Below, in pieces: positions 33,527-42,702 of a stretch of 64,000 nucleotides of DNA. Both the position numbers and the translations under genes were made by a program. Origin of the DNA: Antiquaquibacter oligotrophicus. GTDB lineage: Bacteria; Actinomycetota; Actinomycetes; Actinomycetales; Microbacteriaceae. The stretch spans positions 682,001 through 746,000 of the forward strand of contig NZ_CP085036.1 of the NCBI RefSeq assembly GCF_020535405.1, in the 5' to 3' direction. How positions within the stretch are numbered: the first letter of the stretch is position 1; every line of letters begins with the position of its first letter. The notes below the pieces were generated by a model that saw nothing but the letters and a program-made list of their open reading frames with translations, was not told where the DNA came from and ran no database searches.

Positions 33527-36139
33527 TCACGCGCAGGGCGTGAGGTCCTCCACTGCCGGGGTCAGGGTCGCGGGACCGCCCAGAAGCACGATGTTTGTCG
33601 GCGCGAGCGACGAGATCGAGTTCAGAACGGCCTGCGGCACGCAGTTCGGACGCACCACGTAGAGCGGCGCCGGTTGCTTCGCCGCCCACGCCGACCCGGC
33701 GAGTGCATCCGGGAAGTTGGATCCGGTTGCAAGGAAGACCGTGTTCGCTCCGCCCGCGAACGCGTCCTCATTGATAGCGATGGCCGCGGTGAACCGGTCA
33801 GCTCCCGAGAGTCGCACCGTCGGAGCGATATCCCCCAGATCCTCGAAGACACCGGCCGACACCGAGTTCGGACCGCCGAGTACCTTGATCTCCTCGACCC
33901 CGAGCTCGTCGAGGAGCGTGGCGGTCGCAGCATCCAGAGTCGTCGCCGACCCGTTGACGAGGATGACCGGCGCACCGGTAATGCCAGCGGCACCACCCCC
34001 CGCGAGCGCGTCGGGGAAGTTGGCTCCCGTGGCCACGTAGGCCGTCTCGACACCCGTGGCGGAGAAGGAGCGCTCCGCGATCTCTCGCGAGACCTCGTAG
34101 CGGGTAGCTCCGGCGACCCGCTCGATCGAATCCGCGAGCCCGGCCAACTGCGTGTACACCGCGGGGGACACGGATGCCTCGCCTCCGATGACCACGATCT
34201 TGCTGGGGTCGAGTCGCTGGATCTCACTCACGACAGACGGGGCGACCGCGGTGGCGGACACGAGGAGGAGTGGCGCCCCGTCACGTGCCGCAGCGGGCCC
34301 CGCGGAGAGGGCATCGGGGAACACGTTGCCGCTTGAGATGTACACAACATCCGCGCCATCGGGGTAGGACTCCTGTGAGATGTTCGCCGAAACGGCCCAA
34401 CGGTCGGGGCCCTCGATGCGCTCGGGTTCCGGCAACACCTGGGTCGGGGTTGTCGTCATTCGAGCCGTGATGTTGTCGAACGTTCCACCGTTGCTCGCAT
34501 CGATGACGGTCGCCGTCTCGAGAGTCGGTTTGTTGTCCCAGTACTGCGTGACATACGGGGTTCCTGTCGTCGCGGTGTCCTGGAAGCGAACCTTGTACTT
34601 TCCGGGCGGGAGACCGCCGACGCGGTAGAAGTTGATGTCACCGGCCCCACCCGACGGCGGCGGTGTGACCCAGTTGCCCGGGGTGCGCTCGTAGAGGATG
34701 TGTACCTGCACGCTCGGCACTGGCGCGAACGACGTGTCGGTGAAGTACCCCGAGATCGTCGTTCCGGGCAGGACATTCGTGGTGCCCGCGTTGGCGGTCG
34801 CACCCGCTGACACGGCGACGGTGGTCGCTTCCTCGGGGTAGTACACCTGGCCGAGGTAGGTCCACGCCCAGTTCGCCGAGTTGTCGCCGAAGGTCTGGAT
34901 CGTGTAGTTGCCGGGTGCCAGTCCACTCAGAGAGTAGGTTCCGGATGCCGAGGTCTGCACACTCTCGACAGCCTCGTGCTCTCCGCCCGAGACCTTGATG
35001 ATGCTCACGTAGGCGCCATTGCTGGGTGTCGCCGTACCACCCGTCGGTGTCTGCGTCACGGTGCCGGAAATCGAGCCCCCCGCCACGAGCTGAGCGTTCA
35101 CCGCCGTGGCGTTGGCACCGGGCCCCACGTTCAACAGCGTTGCGGCCGAGCGGTCGACCGCTCCCCCGTTGTAGCGCTGCGCGTACGTTCCGCCGAAGTC
35201 CGAGAACCGCACGACGTATGCGCCGTTCTCCAGACCTTCGACCGTGTAGAGACCGGACGCGTTCGTAGTCGCGGTCTTGACTTGGCGCCAGTATCCGAAA
35301 TCGTCCTCTTCGAAGACGGTGACGTCGATGTCCGCCAGCGGAGCACTTGAGGAGTTCGTCACGGTGCCGGAGATGATCCCGCCGGTCTCGAGCTCGAAGT
35401 TCGCGGTGTACGTCGCTCCAGAACCCACGGTGAAACGGGTTGCGCTCGCCGCGTCGGGCTTGTTGTCGTAGTACTCGCGGACGAGGGTCGACGTTGAGCC
35501 GTAGTTCGGGCCGGCCCAGAGGTAGTACTCCCCCGGCGCGAGCCCCGAGAACGAGTAGCTCCCGTCCGCCTGCACCAGGGCAGTTTGGGACGAGTTGGGG
35601 GTTGCCGTGTTCGTCGCACTCACGATGAGGTCGTCGCCTGGCAGGCCGTTGTCACCGAGCACCGTTCCGGAGATCGTCGCACCGAGGTCGAGTGTCGGGT
35701 TCACCGTGGTTGTCACACCGTCAGTGACGGTGATGTCCGTCGCTGTCTCGACGGTGCGTGCGCCGTCCCAGTACTCGTACGCGTACTGCGAGTTGTTCGC
35801 CTGAGGGAAGATCGAGGCCCGGTAGAGACCTGCGTCGAGGTTGCCGATCGAGTATGTGCCGTTGGCGGCGGTCGGTGTCGCCCCGGGCAGCAGCGTCCAG
35901 CAGTCAAGCTGCGTCTGCGGGTCGTAGTCCTCGTCGCAGTAGAACAGCTGGATGTTGACACCCTGGAGTGGCACTCCGGCGGCTCCCGTGACGGTGCCCG
36001 CGATCACCCCCGTTCCGGCAGCGCTCGCGGCGAGCGGCGATGCTCCCACGAGTCCGACACCGAGAATGAGCGCCGTAATCACACCGAGAATTCGGCGGAT
36101 CGGGGTCAAGGATGGACGGGATTGGTCAAGCTGAGTCAT
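33527..36139 (-). CDS. Secreted cell-wall-binding-repeat protein with carboxypeptidase-regulatory-like domains
   Basis: An 870-residue secreted protein. The signal peptide (about 1-40) ends SPLAASAAGTG. Residues about 42-560 hold roughly five or six tandem Cna-B/carboxypeptidase-regulatory-like modules. These repeat the pattern ISGTVTN...DIDVTVFE...GLYTVEGLENGAYVVRF. Three CW_binding_2 repeats form the C-terminus: 574-672, 674-773 and 775-870, each with a GADRF/GPDRW-like opening, NFPDALAG and IVLLGGP. These repeats hold proteins to the cell wall non-covalently. A structural or adhesive surface role is likely. Only five bases separate its stop from that of the convergent nuclease. Confidence 0.9.
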   Translation of the reverse strand: MTQLDQSRPSLTPIRRILGVITALILGVGLVGASPLAASAAGTGVIAGTVTGAAGVPLQGVNIQLFYCDEDYDPQTQLDCWTLLPGATPTAANGTYSIGNLDAGLYRASIFPQANNSQYAYEYWDGARTVETATDITVTDGVTTTVNPTLDLGATISGTVLGDNGLPGDDLIVSATNTATPNSSQTALVQADGSYSFSGLAPGEYYLWAGPNYGSTSTLVREYYDNKPDAASATRFTVGSGATYTANFELETGGIISGTVTNSSSAPLADIDVTVFEEDDFGYWRQVKTATTNASGLYTVEGLENGAYVVRFSDFGGTYAQRYNGGAVDRSAATLLNVGPGANATAVNAQLVAGGSISGTVTQTPTGGTATPSNGAYVSIIKVSGGEHEAVESVQTSASGTYSLSGLAPGNYTIQTFGDNSANWAWTYLGQVYYPEEATTVAVSAGATANAGTTNVLPGTTISGYFTDTSFAPVPSVQVHILYERTPGNWVTPPPSGGAGDINFYRVGGLPPGKYKVRFQDTATTGTPYVTQYWDNKPTLETATVIDASNGGTFDNITARMTTTPTQVLPEPERIEGPDRWAVSANISQESYPDGADVVYISSGNVFPDALSAGPAAARDGAPLLLVSATAVAPSVVSEIQRLDPSKIVVIGGEASVSPAVYTQLAGLADSIERVAGATRYEVSREIAERSFSATGVETAYVATGANFPDALAGGGAAGITGAPVILVNGSATTLDAATATLLDELGVEEIKVLGGPNSVSAGVFEDLGDIAPTVRLSGADRFTAAIAINEDAFAGGANTVFLATGSNFPDALAGSAWAAKQPAPLYVVRPNCVPQAVLNSISSLAPTNIVLLGGPATLTPAVEDLTPCA

Positions 36140-36217
36140 GAACTACCCCCAGGTGAGAAACAAGGCTTCCTCATTCATCGTATGGCCCCCGTACGAGGGG
36201 CACAACGTGATACGAGT

Positions 36218-37624
36218 TCAGTCCTGAGTCACCGGAAGAGCTGGGGCTTTCGGCATCGCGAACGAGATGATCCAAATCGCGATCGTCACGCCAAGAACCA
36301 CGAGGAAGACCGCTGCCGATCCCGCCGTGATGTCGTCCGGGTTCGGCGCGCTCGACTCGCCGAAGTACGAATTGGCGATAGCGCCAAAGGCGGCCACTCC
36401 CACCGCGGAGCCCACCGAGCGCGAGAACATCTGCATACCGGTCACCACACCGCGTTCGTTCCACTCGACACTCGACTGAGCGGAGATGAGAGAAGATGTC
36501 GCGACCAACCCCAGCCCGAGCCCGATGATGAATCCGGCGACAGCGACCGTGACGACCGAAGGGTTCCACGCGAACCCAGCCAGAACGGCGGCGCCCGCCA
36601 CGGTGATCGCACCACCGATCCGTGCCGTGGCTCGGAAGCCGAGCGGAATATACAGTCGACCCGAGAACGACGCGGCGAGGGGCCAGCCGAGTGTCAGGGT
36701 CGCGAGTCCGATTGCCGCGATGAGCGGCGGAACACCCAGGGATCCCTCGAGATAGACGGGCACAAACGACGTCACACCGGTGATGAGCGCGCCGACACCG
36801 AGTCCGATGAGGGCTGTCGTCAACAGCAGGCGACGCGTGAATGCCCACAGCGGCACGATGGGTTCCGCGGCTCGCCTCTCGACGAGCACAAACGCGAGGA
36901 GCAGCACTCCCCCGACCACAAATCCGCCGATGGACTGCCACGAGTTCCACGCCCAGGCCTGGCCACCCTCGAGCACGGAGAGAATGAGGAGGGAGAGCGC
37001 CGCGGTCAGGAGAGCAGCGCCCGCGTAGTCGATGCGGTGGGAGCGGCGCTCCACGTTCTCGTGAAGGTGTCGCACGAGCATCCATCCCGCGAGGAGGCAC
37101 AGGGGCACGTTCACGAAGAAAACCCAGCGCCACACGTCGAACTGGGCGAACAGACCGCCGAGGGCAGGACCCGCAACGGATGCCACGGCCCACACGCTCG
37201 CGATATAGCCCTGCACACGCGCCCGCTCCGCGACGGTGTAGATGTCACCGGCGATGGTCACGGCCATCGGCTGGACCGCGCCGGCGCCGAGCCCCTGCAC
37301 AGCGCGGAACGCGATGAGCGCTGGCATGCTCCACGCGAAACCGCACAGGATGGAGCCGACGAGGAAGAGCGCGATTCCGATGAGGATGATCGGCTTGCGG
37401 CCGAAAATGTCGGAGAGCTTGGCGTAGATCGGCACGGTGACCGCCTGCGTCAGGAGGTAGATCGAGAACAACCACGGGAACTGGGAGAGGCCGCCGAGTT
37501 CGGAGACGATCGTGGGGACTGCCGTCGCCAGGATGGTCGCGTCGATGGCCACCAGTCCCGTGGTCACCATGAGCGAGAGAAGAACGGGACCGCGCTCCGA
37601 GCGAAGACCTACAGCTGACGTCAT
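36218..37624 (-). CDS. DHA2-family MFS exporter (EmrB/QacA type)
   Basis: A 468-residue drug:H+ antiporter-like protein with about 14 helices. Motif A is KLSDIFGRKPIILIG, motif B AFRAVQGLGAGAVQPMA, and motif C-like WAVASVAGPALGGLF. ATG 37624 is the likely start; GTG 37672, overlapping the upstream stop, is possible, and neither has a clear ribosome-binding site. It follows the DUF2207-like gene on the same strand, downstream of a TetR palindrome. Substrate-inducible export controlled by the TetR at 38638 is a reasonable inference. Confidence 0.88.
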   Translation of the reverse strand: MTSAVGLRSERGPVLLSLMVTTGLVAIDATILATAVPTIVSELGGLSQFPWLFSIYLLTQAVTVPIYAKLSDIFGRKPIILIGIALFLVGSILCGFAWSMPALIAFRAVQGLGAGAVQPMAVTIAGDIYTVAERARVQGYIASVWAVASVAGPALGGLFAQFDVWRWVFFVNVPLCLLAGWMLVRHLHENVERRSHRIDYAGAALLTAALSLLILSVLEGGQAWAWNSWQSIGGFVVGGVLLLAFVLVERRAAEPIVPLWAFTRRLLLTTALIGLGVGALITGVTSFVPVYLEGSLGVPPLIAAIGLATLTLGWPLAASFSGRLYIPLGFRATARIGGAITVAGAAVLAGFAWNPSVVTVAVAGFIIGLGLGLVATSSLISAQSSVEWNERGVVTGMQMFSRSVGSAVGVAAFGAIANSYFGESSAPNPDDITAGSAAVFLVVLGVTIAIWIISFAMPKAPALPVTQD

Positions 37625-37664
37625 AAGAGAGCCAAGTCTTGCAGGGTGTGCAACATTCCGACGA

Positions 37665-38582
37665 TCACACACCGTCTCGTCGACGGCCGAACTCTAGGCG
37701 CCGCGACCACTCGACATCGAGCCCGAGTGCCATCGCCCACGACAGCAGCGGTTCCCGTGTCTCAAGTACCGCGACGGCGCCGGAGTTCGGCTCACGGGGT
37801 GCTGTGCGGAGGTCGTGAAGCTGTTGAATCCGCTGTTGCTCGGCGAGCGCCAGATACGCTCGCAATCCGAGAAGCTGCTCTCGCATGAGGGCCCCGTCTC
37901 GCGTGAGCGGTCGGTGACGAAGCACCAAAATCAGGCCCAGAACTGCGAGCGCGCCGCCGGCCATCGCGAGCAGCATCGTGACAAGAATCGTCCAGAAGTC
38001 CGACGATCCGGCTTCGACCACCGCGACTGCGCCGGCAACGAATGTCAGTGCTGCACAGAGCGCGGCAGTAGAGACGGCGGCAGGGGAAAGTCCGCGTCGC
38101 AGCCCGAGGGCAACGGCCTCGCCCGCGGCCGAGGATGCCAGCTCCACCGCAGTACGATCCACGGCATCTCGTCTGCCGGTGAGCCAGGAGACCGGGGCCG
38201 ATCCGTCGGCATCCGCCGCTGCTCGGGTTCGATGTCCGAAGATGCTGTCGAGCAAGGATCGTTCGGGCTCGGTGGCGTCACCCTGGCTGAGGTACTGGAT
38301 GCCGAGGACCGGGTGAGAGGCGCCCTGGTGGAACTCGACAATCCGCACAACTCCCCGCTCGGCGAGGTCGAGGATGGTGGCGCCTGCCGCCCGAAGGGGT
38401 GTTCCGAGCACATTGGCCGCGAGGAAGAGACCTACACCCTTCGGAGGCTGGAACTCGGTGACGACGACGCCCCGGCCGCCGTCATCAGGCGAGAAAGCGA
38501 CGCGGCTGAGCAGGGCGATGAGGGCCGCGAGCGCTCCCGCGGTGAGCGCGATGAGCAGCGCGACGAGCGAGTGAGTTGGCAC
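37665..38582 (-). CDS. DUF2207-like membrane protein lacking the N-terminal extracellular domain
   Basis: A 305-residue protein resembling the C-terminal half of DUF2207 proteins. It shows FQPPKGVGLFLAANVLG, ATILDLAERGVVRIVEF, ERSLLDSIFG, LLGLRAYLALAEQQRI and the final LLSWAMALGLDVEWSRRLEF. Helices lie at about 7-27 and 180-235. Full-length relatives have an additional extracellular domain before the first helix, and that is absent. GTG 38582 has a strong AAGGAG, so this looks like a complete short form and not a fragment. Function unknown. It sits between a TetR operator and the MFS exporter. Confidence 0.72.
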   Translation of the reverse strand: MPTHSLVALLIALTAGALAALIALLSRVAFSPDDGGRGVVVTEFQPPKGVGLFLAANVLGTPLRAAGATILDLAERGVVRIVEFHQGASHPVLGIQYLSQGDATEPERSLLDSIFGHRTRAAADADGSAPVSWLTGRRDAVDRTAVELASSAAGEAVALGLRRGLSPAAVSTAALCAALTFVAGAVAVVEAGSSDFWTILVTMLLAMAGGALAVLGLILVLRHRPLTRDGALMREQLLGLRAYLALAEQQRIQQLHDLRTAPREPNSGAVAVLETREPLLSWAMALGLDVEWSRRLEFGRRRDGV

Positions 38583-38599
38583 GGCGGTCTCCTTACATT

Positions 38600-38616
38600 A
38601 ACTACAGTCAGTAGTT
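38600..38616. promoter_or_regulatory. Palindromic operator candidate before the DUF2207/MFS unit
   Basis: AACTAC-AGTCA-GTAGTT, perfect 6-bp arms with a 5-bp spacer, 18 bp upstream of the DUF2207-like start and 22 bp after the tetR stop. A near-identical site occurs upstream of tetR at 39366-39382, so both are probable sites of the TetR encoded between them. Confidence 0.65.
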
Positions 38617-38637
38617 TGCGGGAAGGCCTCCCCAACG

Positions 38638-39276
38638 TCAAGCGGGGTGCTGGTCGCTTCTGGTGCGCTCGAGCAGCAACTCGAGCGATTCCACGAGTCG
38701 ATCGAGCGCGAACTCGAATGCCTCGTCGGCACGAGCCTTGCCAGAACGGTTCGCGCGGAGCGCTCGACCGAGAGCGGTATCCGCTTCGATCGCGTCGGGG
38801 CCGTAGATGTCATCCGGCGCATTGATGTCGAGTGCGCTGCCGATAGCAAGCAGGTCGATCGAGGTGATGATCTTGAGCACATCAACGGAGGCGAACCCTG
38901 CAGCCTCCAGCTTCTCCGCGAATCGGGCCACGGCGTCGAGCGGCTCTGTCGCAGCCATTGACGAGATCATGAACTCGGCCGCGATCCAGGGATGCTGGCC
39001 GATCGAGTCTCGGTCACTGCGGGCGACGTGACGAACCGAATCCTGCCACGACCATTCCGCGCGCAGCTCCGCGTTCACGGAAAGATGGATTCGCTTGCGA
39101 ACGAGTTCGAGCACATCCTCCCTGCCCGAGACATGGTTGTAGAGCGAAGGCCCCTTCACGCCCAGGGTTCGCGCAATCTGCGTCAGCGTGAACTGACCTC
39201 GTTGCGCGTCAATCAGTTGGAGCGCCGCGTCGGCGATGAGCTCCGGGGTGATGAGCGGGGCAGTCGGTCGACCCAT
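38638..39276 (-). CDS. TetR family regulator of the surface protein / exporter locus
   Basis: A 212-residue repressor whose HTH lies at about 27-47 (FTLTQIARTLGVKGPSLYNHV), followed by a helical regulatory domain. I chose ATG 39276 (MGRPTAPLITPELIADAAL), which matches the usual family start; a longer frame to 39324 exists. Matching palindromes flank the gene on both sides. This suggests control of itself, the divergent LAFTG surface protein and the downstream DUF2207-MFS pair. Confidence 0.87.
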   Translation of the reverse strand: MGRPTAPLITPELIADAALQLIDAQRGQFTLTQIARTLGVKGPSLYNHVSGREDVLELVRKRIHLSVNAELRAEWSWQDSVRHVARSDRDSIGQHPWIAAEFMISSMAATEPLDAVARFAEKLEAAGFASVDVLKIITSIDLLAIGSALDINAPDDIYGPDAIEADTALGRALRANRSGKARADEAFEFALDRLVESLELLLERTRSDQHPA

Positions 39277-39362
39277 GCGCGGCCCTTTCCGTTGTGGCCA
39301 CTTCCTGCCGTGGCACGAGTTCACTCTAGCGTGCGGAATCTACATCTCATAGTTTAACTCGC

Positions 39363-39385
39363 GATAACTACGATCCGTAGATATC
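39363..39385. promoter_or_regulatory. Second TetR operator candidate, in the tetR / surface-protein divergent region
   Basis: GATAACTAC-GATCC-GTAGATATC: 9-bp arms with one mismatch, core AACTAC-N5-GTAGAT matching the site at 38600-38616. It lies 32 bp upstream of the surface-protein ATG and 87 bp upstream of tetR, placed to control both. The flanking sequence is AT-rich for this window, as expected of promoters. Confidence 0.65.
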
Positions 39386-39417
39386 AAACTCACAGGACAT
39401 CAATCACGGGACAGACC

Positions 39418-41535
39418 ATGAAAACCACAACCCTTCTCGCAGCGGGCACCGTCGCGGCCCTGTCACTGGCTTTAGTGATCCCGGCATCCATCGCGATCGC
39501 CGACGAGACCTCCGAGCCCTCCGCGGTCACGCTCACCCCGGTGGCCGAGGCACCGTCACCAACGGCAGTCGAATCCGTTCCGGAGCCGGAAGCGACCCCA
39601 CTCGCAGCGCCCACGGACGGCGCCACGCCCGACAGCGTCCTCGTCGCACCCGTCGTCGACGAAACCGCGCCACAGGCCGAGTCATCCGCACCGGCCCCTG
39701 CGACACCCTCGACGGACTCCGAGTCCACCGCAGAATCCGCGTCCGTGCCTCCGACGAACGAATCGCCGACTCCAGAGCGCATGTGGGAGGCAGCAACGCC
39801 GGAGTTCGCTCTTTCCGCTGGCACCCGCGACCTCACCTTCACCATCACGGACCCCTCGGGCGACCCGGTGCTGGGGGCAGAGGTCGTGCCACACCACGTC
39901 GTCAACGGATCGGACGTTTCGATCTTCGGCTTCTCCAACACCTCCGGCGTCGCCACAGTCACCGACGTGCCCTGGGGAACCTACAGATTCGAAATCCAGG
40001 CGCCCGAGGCTCGCCTCGACCTTCGCAGCGAGTGGTGGGGGGATGCGTACGCACCGTCGGATGCTGTCACGGCTACTATCGCCGCCACCGGTCCCGTCTC
40101 CTTCGCCGTTCAGCTCGACGCCTCTCCGTCGGCGGGAAACCGCAGCATCACCGGTGTCATCACGGGTGATCACGGGCAGCCGGTTCCTCACGCAACTATC
40201 GACCTGTACCGATTCGGTCAGCCCTACCCCGAGGTCACGACGGTCGCCGATGAGGACGGCAGCTATGCCTTCCGTGGGCTCGGCGACGGAGTGTTCGAGT
40301 TGAAGGCCTGGTCATACGGCTACTTCCCGATGTGGTTCGGCGGCCAGGAGCGGGTCGCGGCCATTTCGTTGCCGCTTAACGCCGCAACGCCCGTCGCTCT
40401 GGCATCGGTGGAGCTTCCACAGTACGGGGGAATGCTGCGTGCGAAGGTGCTCGATCCGTACGGAGCGCCCGTAAAGTTCGCCCAGGTTCAGTTGTACCCG
40501 GTCGGCGGAGACAACCTCGTGTCCTACGGATCGACCGACAGCCTCGGTTACACCCTCGTGTCGGCCCTTGACGTCGGCGACTACGAGGTCAAGGTGATCC
40601 CACAGGACGAGTCACTCCTCGCAGAAGAATGGTGGCAGGACTCCGCCATCCGCAATGGTTCGAGTGTGATCTCTGTCGCGAACGACTCGGAGACGACCAT
40701 CACTGTCGAACTGAACTACGCGGAGACGATCGCGAACCCCGACAACTACGGAGTCCAGGCGGGCGAGACCCTCTTCGCGACTGGAGAGTCGCTCACGGTA
40801 CTCGCCAATGACTACGGCATGGCCGACATGACCGTGGCGCTCATGGATGGACCCGATCACGCCGCTGGCTTCGAGCTGGCTCCGAACGGCGAGTTCCAGT
40901 ACGACGCCGACTCCGCGTTCGAAGGCAATGACACGTTCACCTATCGCGCCGTGGGTGCCGACGGACTCGAAAGCACGGAGACGACGGTCACCATCGAAGT
41001 GTTCGATGACACTCCTGACCTGCCGGTAGCGGTCGACGACTTCTACAGCACGATGGTCAACACGCTGCTCGTCGTTGACGCTCCCGGTGTACTCGCCAAC
41101 GATGTGCCGGGCGGTCAACCGATCGATTCCGTACACGAACTCGTGGAGGACACGGAGCACGGCACCCTGGTGTTGAACCCCGATGGGTCGTTCGCATACG
41201 AGCCCGATCCCGGCTTCGTCGGTGTCGACACGTTCCGCTACAGCAACGAGGATGGTGATCTGCGCAGCGAACCGGGAACGGTCACCATTACCGTTGGTGT
41301 CCCGCCACACGGTGACGACGACACTGATAGCAGCACCGATAGCAACACCGAAAGCAACACAGACACGAGCACCGACTCGGCCGACAAGGCAGACAAGCAC
41401 GCATCCTCGGTGAGCGGACTCGCGTTCACCGGTGTCGACCTGCTCATGCCGACAATTGCGGCGCTCCTCGTCCTTGCTGCGGGAGTGCTCCTCGCTATCG
41501 CCACTCGTCGCAAGCGGGGCCAGTGGATCGAATAG
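39418..41535 (+). CDS. Cell-wall-anchored multidomain surface protein (LAFTG)
   Basis: A 705-residue exported protein. The signal peptide is at 1-28 (IPASIAIADE), then a Pro/Ser/Thr/Glu-rich stalk (about 30-125). Three carboxypeptidase-regulatory/Cna-B-like modules span about 130-440, and two cadherin-like/VCBS-type modules about 445-640, with VLANDYG, VLANDVPGG, GSFAYEPDPGFVGVDTFRY. An Asp/Ser/Thr spacer (about 635-660) precedes LAFTG (668-672), a hydrophobic helix and a basic tail. The LAxTG form implies covalent attachment by a class E sortase, not encoded in this window. It is probably adhesive or structural and under TetR control. Confidence 0.88.
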   Translation: MKTTTLLAAGTVAALSLALVIPASIAIADETSEPSAVTLTPVAEAPSPTAVESVPEPEATPLAAPTDGATPDSVLVAPVVDETAPQAESSAPAPATPSTDSESTAESASVPPTNESPTPERMWEAATPEFALSAGTRDLTFTITDPSGDPVLGAEVVPHHVVNGSDVSIFGFSNTSGVATVTDVPWGTYRFEIQAPEARLDLRSEWWGDAYAPSDAVTATIAATGPVSFAVQLDASPSAGNRSITGVITGDHGQPVPHATIDLYRFGQPYPEVTTVADEDGSYAFRGLGDGVFELKAWSYGYFPMWFGGQERVAAISLPLNAATPVALASVELPQYGGMLRAKVLDPYGAPVKFAQVQLYPVGGDNLVSYGSTDSLGYTLVSALDVGDYEVKVIPQDESLLAEEWWQDSAIRNGSSVISVANDSETTITVELNYAETIANPDNYGVQAGETLFATGESLTVLANDYGMADMTVALMDGPDHAAGFELAPNGEFQYDADSAFEGNDTFTYRAVGADGLESTETTVTIEVFDDTPDLPVAVDDFYSTMVNTLLVVDAPGVLANDVPGGQPIDSVHELVEDTEHGTLVLNPDGSFAYEPDPGFVGVDTFRYSNEDGDLRSEPGTVTITVGVPPHGDDDTDSSTDSNTESNTDTSTDSADKADKHASSVSGLAFTGVDLLMPTIAALLVLAAGVLLAIATRRKRGQWIE

Positions 41536-41546
41536 AAGCAGATCCC

Positions 41547-41585
41547 GGTGCGCCCGGCCCGACCTCGTGTCGGGCCGGGCGCACC
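41547..41585 (+). terminator. Strong terminator after the LAFTG protein
   Basis: Perfect 17-bp GC-rich stem (41547-41563 / 41569-41585) around a CTCGT loop, starting 11 bp after the stop and followed by GTTGATTGCGGTTCTGTTG. The remaining sequence to 41691 shows no ORF I support. Confidence 0.8.
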
Positions 41586-41691
41586 GTTGATTGCGGTTCT
41601 GTTGAGGAGCCGACAACGATCTCGATACGATCCCCTGAGCCAGAGTCAGTGCCGTTCGTGAGGGCGGGAACGATAGCGAGGAGCGGTGCAC

Positions 41692-42654
41692 GTGGCAGGG
41701 TCCGGAGAGATCGATCCCATATTCCGAAGCGCGCTGAGCGCACGACCGGACACCCTCAAGCACTTGGGGCAACTGGCGGAGGCGCTCGGCATGACCCTCG
41801 AGGATGCACTCGATGCGCTGTCATCCGCAGGCATCGCCGCCCGCGACGGCGAGCGCCTCAGCATCCTCGATCCCACCGAGGGAATCTCCGCCCGACTCGT
41901 CGGGCAACTCACCGAGCAGCGGCGAGGGCTCGACACCGCCATCTCCCTCCTCGAAGCTCTGCCCGGCATCGTTGAACTCTGGCGGGAAGGGCGGGGGCTC
42001 GACGGCGGGCCCGCATTTGACGTCATCGACAACCACGAAGACGTGTGGGCGCGCTGGTGGCAAGACTCCTTCCGAGTTACCCCCTCCCGCCCCGGCGTGA
42101 TGGTTCCCGACTCCGTGATGCTGCGCGAGCAGGTCGTGCGCGATATCGACAGAGTCAAAGAAGATTTCATCGCGCGCGACTTCCACATGCGTGTGCTCAT
42201 CTCGCTCCGCGAACTCGACCCGGAGTCGGGCATCGACACGAGCTACATTCCGGTGCTGATCGACGCCGGCGTCGAGATTCGCGCGATTGCGGATCCTCCC
42301 AGCTGGTTTTACGTCGACGAAGGCAAAGCGGGTGTCGGCATCGGCGGCATCCCGCTCGTATGGGGCCAGGGAAATCCCGCGGGGATGGTTGTCGTATATG
42401 ACGCGAGTCTCATCGCGATGATGTCGTGGTTGTACGACTTCATGTGGGCTCGGGCCATTCCCGTCGGTGCGACGGAACAAGGATGGGAGCCCGTGCTTCG
42501 GCTGCTTGCCCAGGGCCTCAGCGACAAACAGGTAGCGGATGCCTTGGGCTGGGGCCTGCGCACCGTGCGCCGGCGGATCTCCGAGGCTATGGACGAGCTC
42601 GACGCGCCGACTCGCTTCGAGCTCGGGGCCGCCTGGGCCTCTCGGCAGCGTTAG
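41692..42654 (+). CDS. TrmB/LuxR hybrid transcriptional regulator
   Basis: A 320-residue protein. An N-terminal TrmB-like helix-turn-helix (about 20-60, LKHLGQLAEALGMTLEDALDAL) is followed by a phospholipase-D-like sensory region (about 120-255), and a C-terminal LuxR/GerE HTH (about 262-310, LLAQGLSDKQVADALGWGLRTVRRRI). GTG 41692 is set by GAGGAG eight bases upstream; GTG 41686 is too close to it. Such two-HTH regulators occur in actinobacteria, often as orphans. The target is unknown; the CPBP gene follows 48 bp downstream. Confidence 0.78.
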   Translation: MAGSGEIDPIFRSALSARPDTLKHLGQLAEALGMTLEDALDALSSAGIAARDGERLSILDPTEGISARLVGQLTEQRRGLDTAISLLEALPGIVELWREGRGLDGGPAFDVIDNHEDVWARWWQDSFRVTPSRPGVMVPDSVMLREQVVRDIDRVKEDFIARDFHMRVLISLRELDPESGIDTSYIPVLIDAGVEIRAIADPPSWFYVDEGKAGVGIGGIPLVWGQGNPAGMVVVYDASLIAMMSWLYDFMWARAIPVGATEQGWEPVLRLLAQGLSDKQVADALGWGLRTVRRRISEAMDELDAPTRFELGAAWASRQR

Positions 42655-42702
42655 AACCTCGACCCCGGCTAGACGCATCGCTCCGGGTGCGACGATGGTG
42701 GC

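Noticed and set aside
35585..37618. 677-codon plus-strand open frame across the cell-wall-binding and MFS genes
   Set aside because: Composition is Arg/Asp/Glu/His/Gly-rich as expected of a high-GC antisense frame; both opposite-strand genes have full family motifs.
41315..41400. Asp/Ser/Thr codon repeats as a CRISPR or tandem DNA repeat
   Set aside because: They are short degenerate codon repeats encoding the stalk of the LAFTG protein, with no spacer structure.
40612..41772. 386-codon minus-strand frame over the LAFTG surface protein gene
   Set aside because: It has no domain signature and spans the terminator hairpin of the surface protein gene; treated as antisense.
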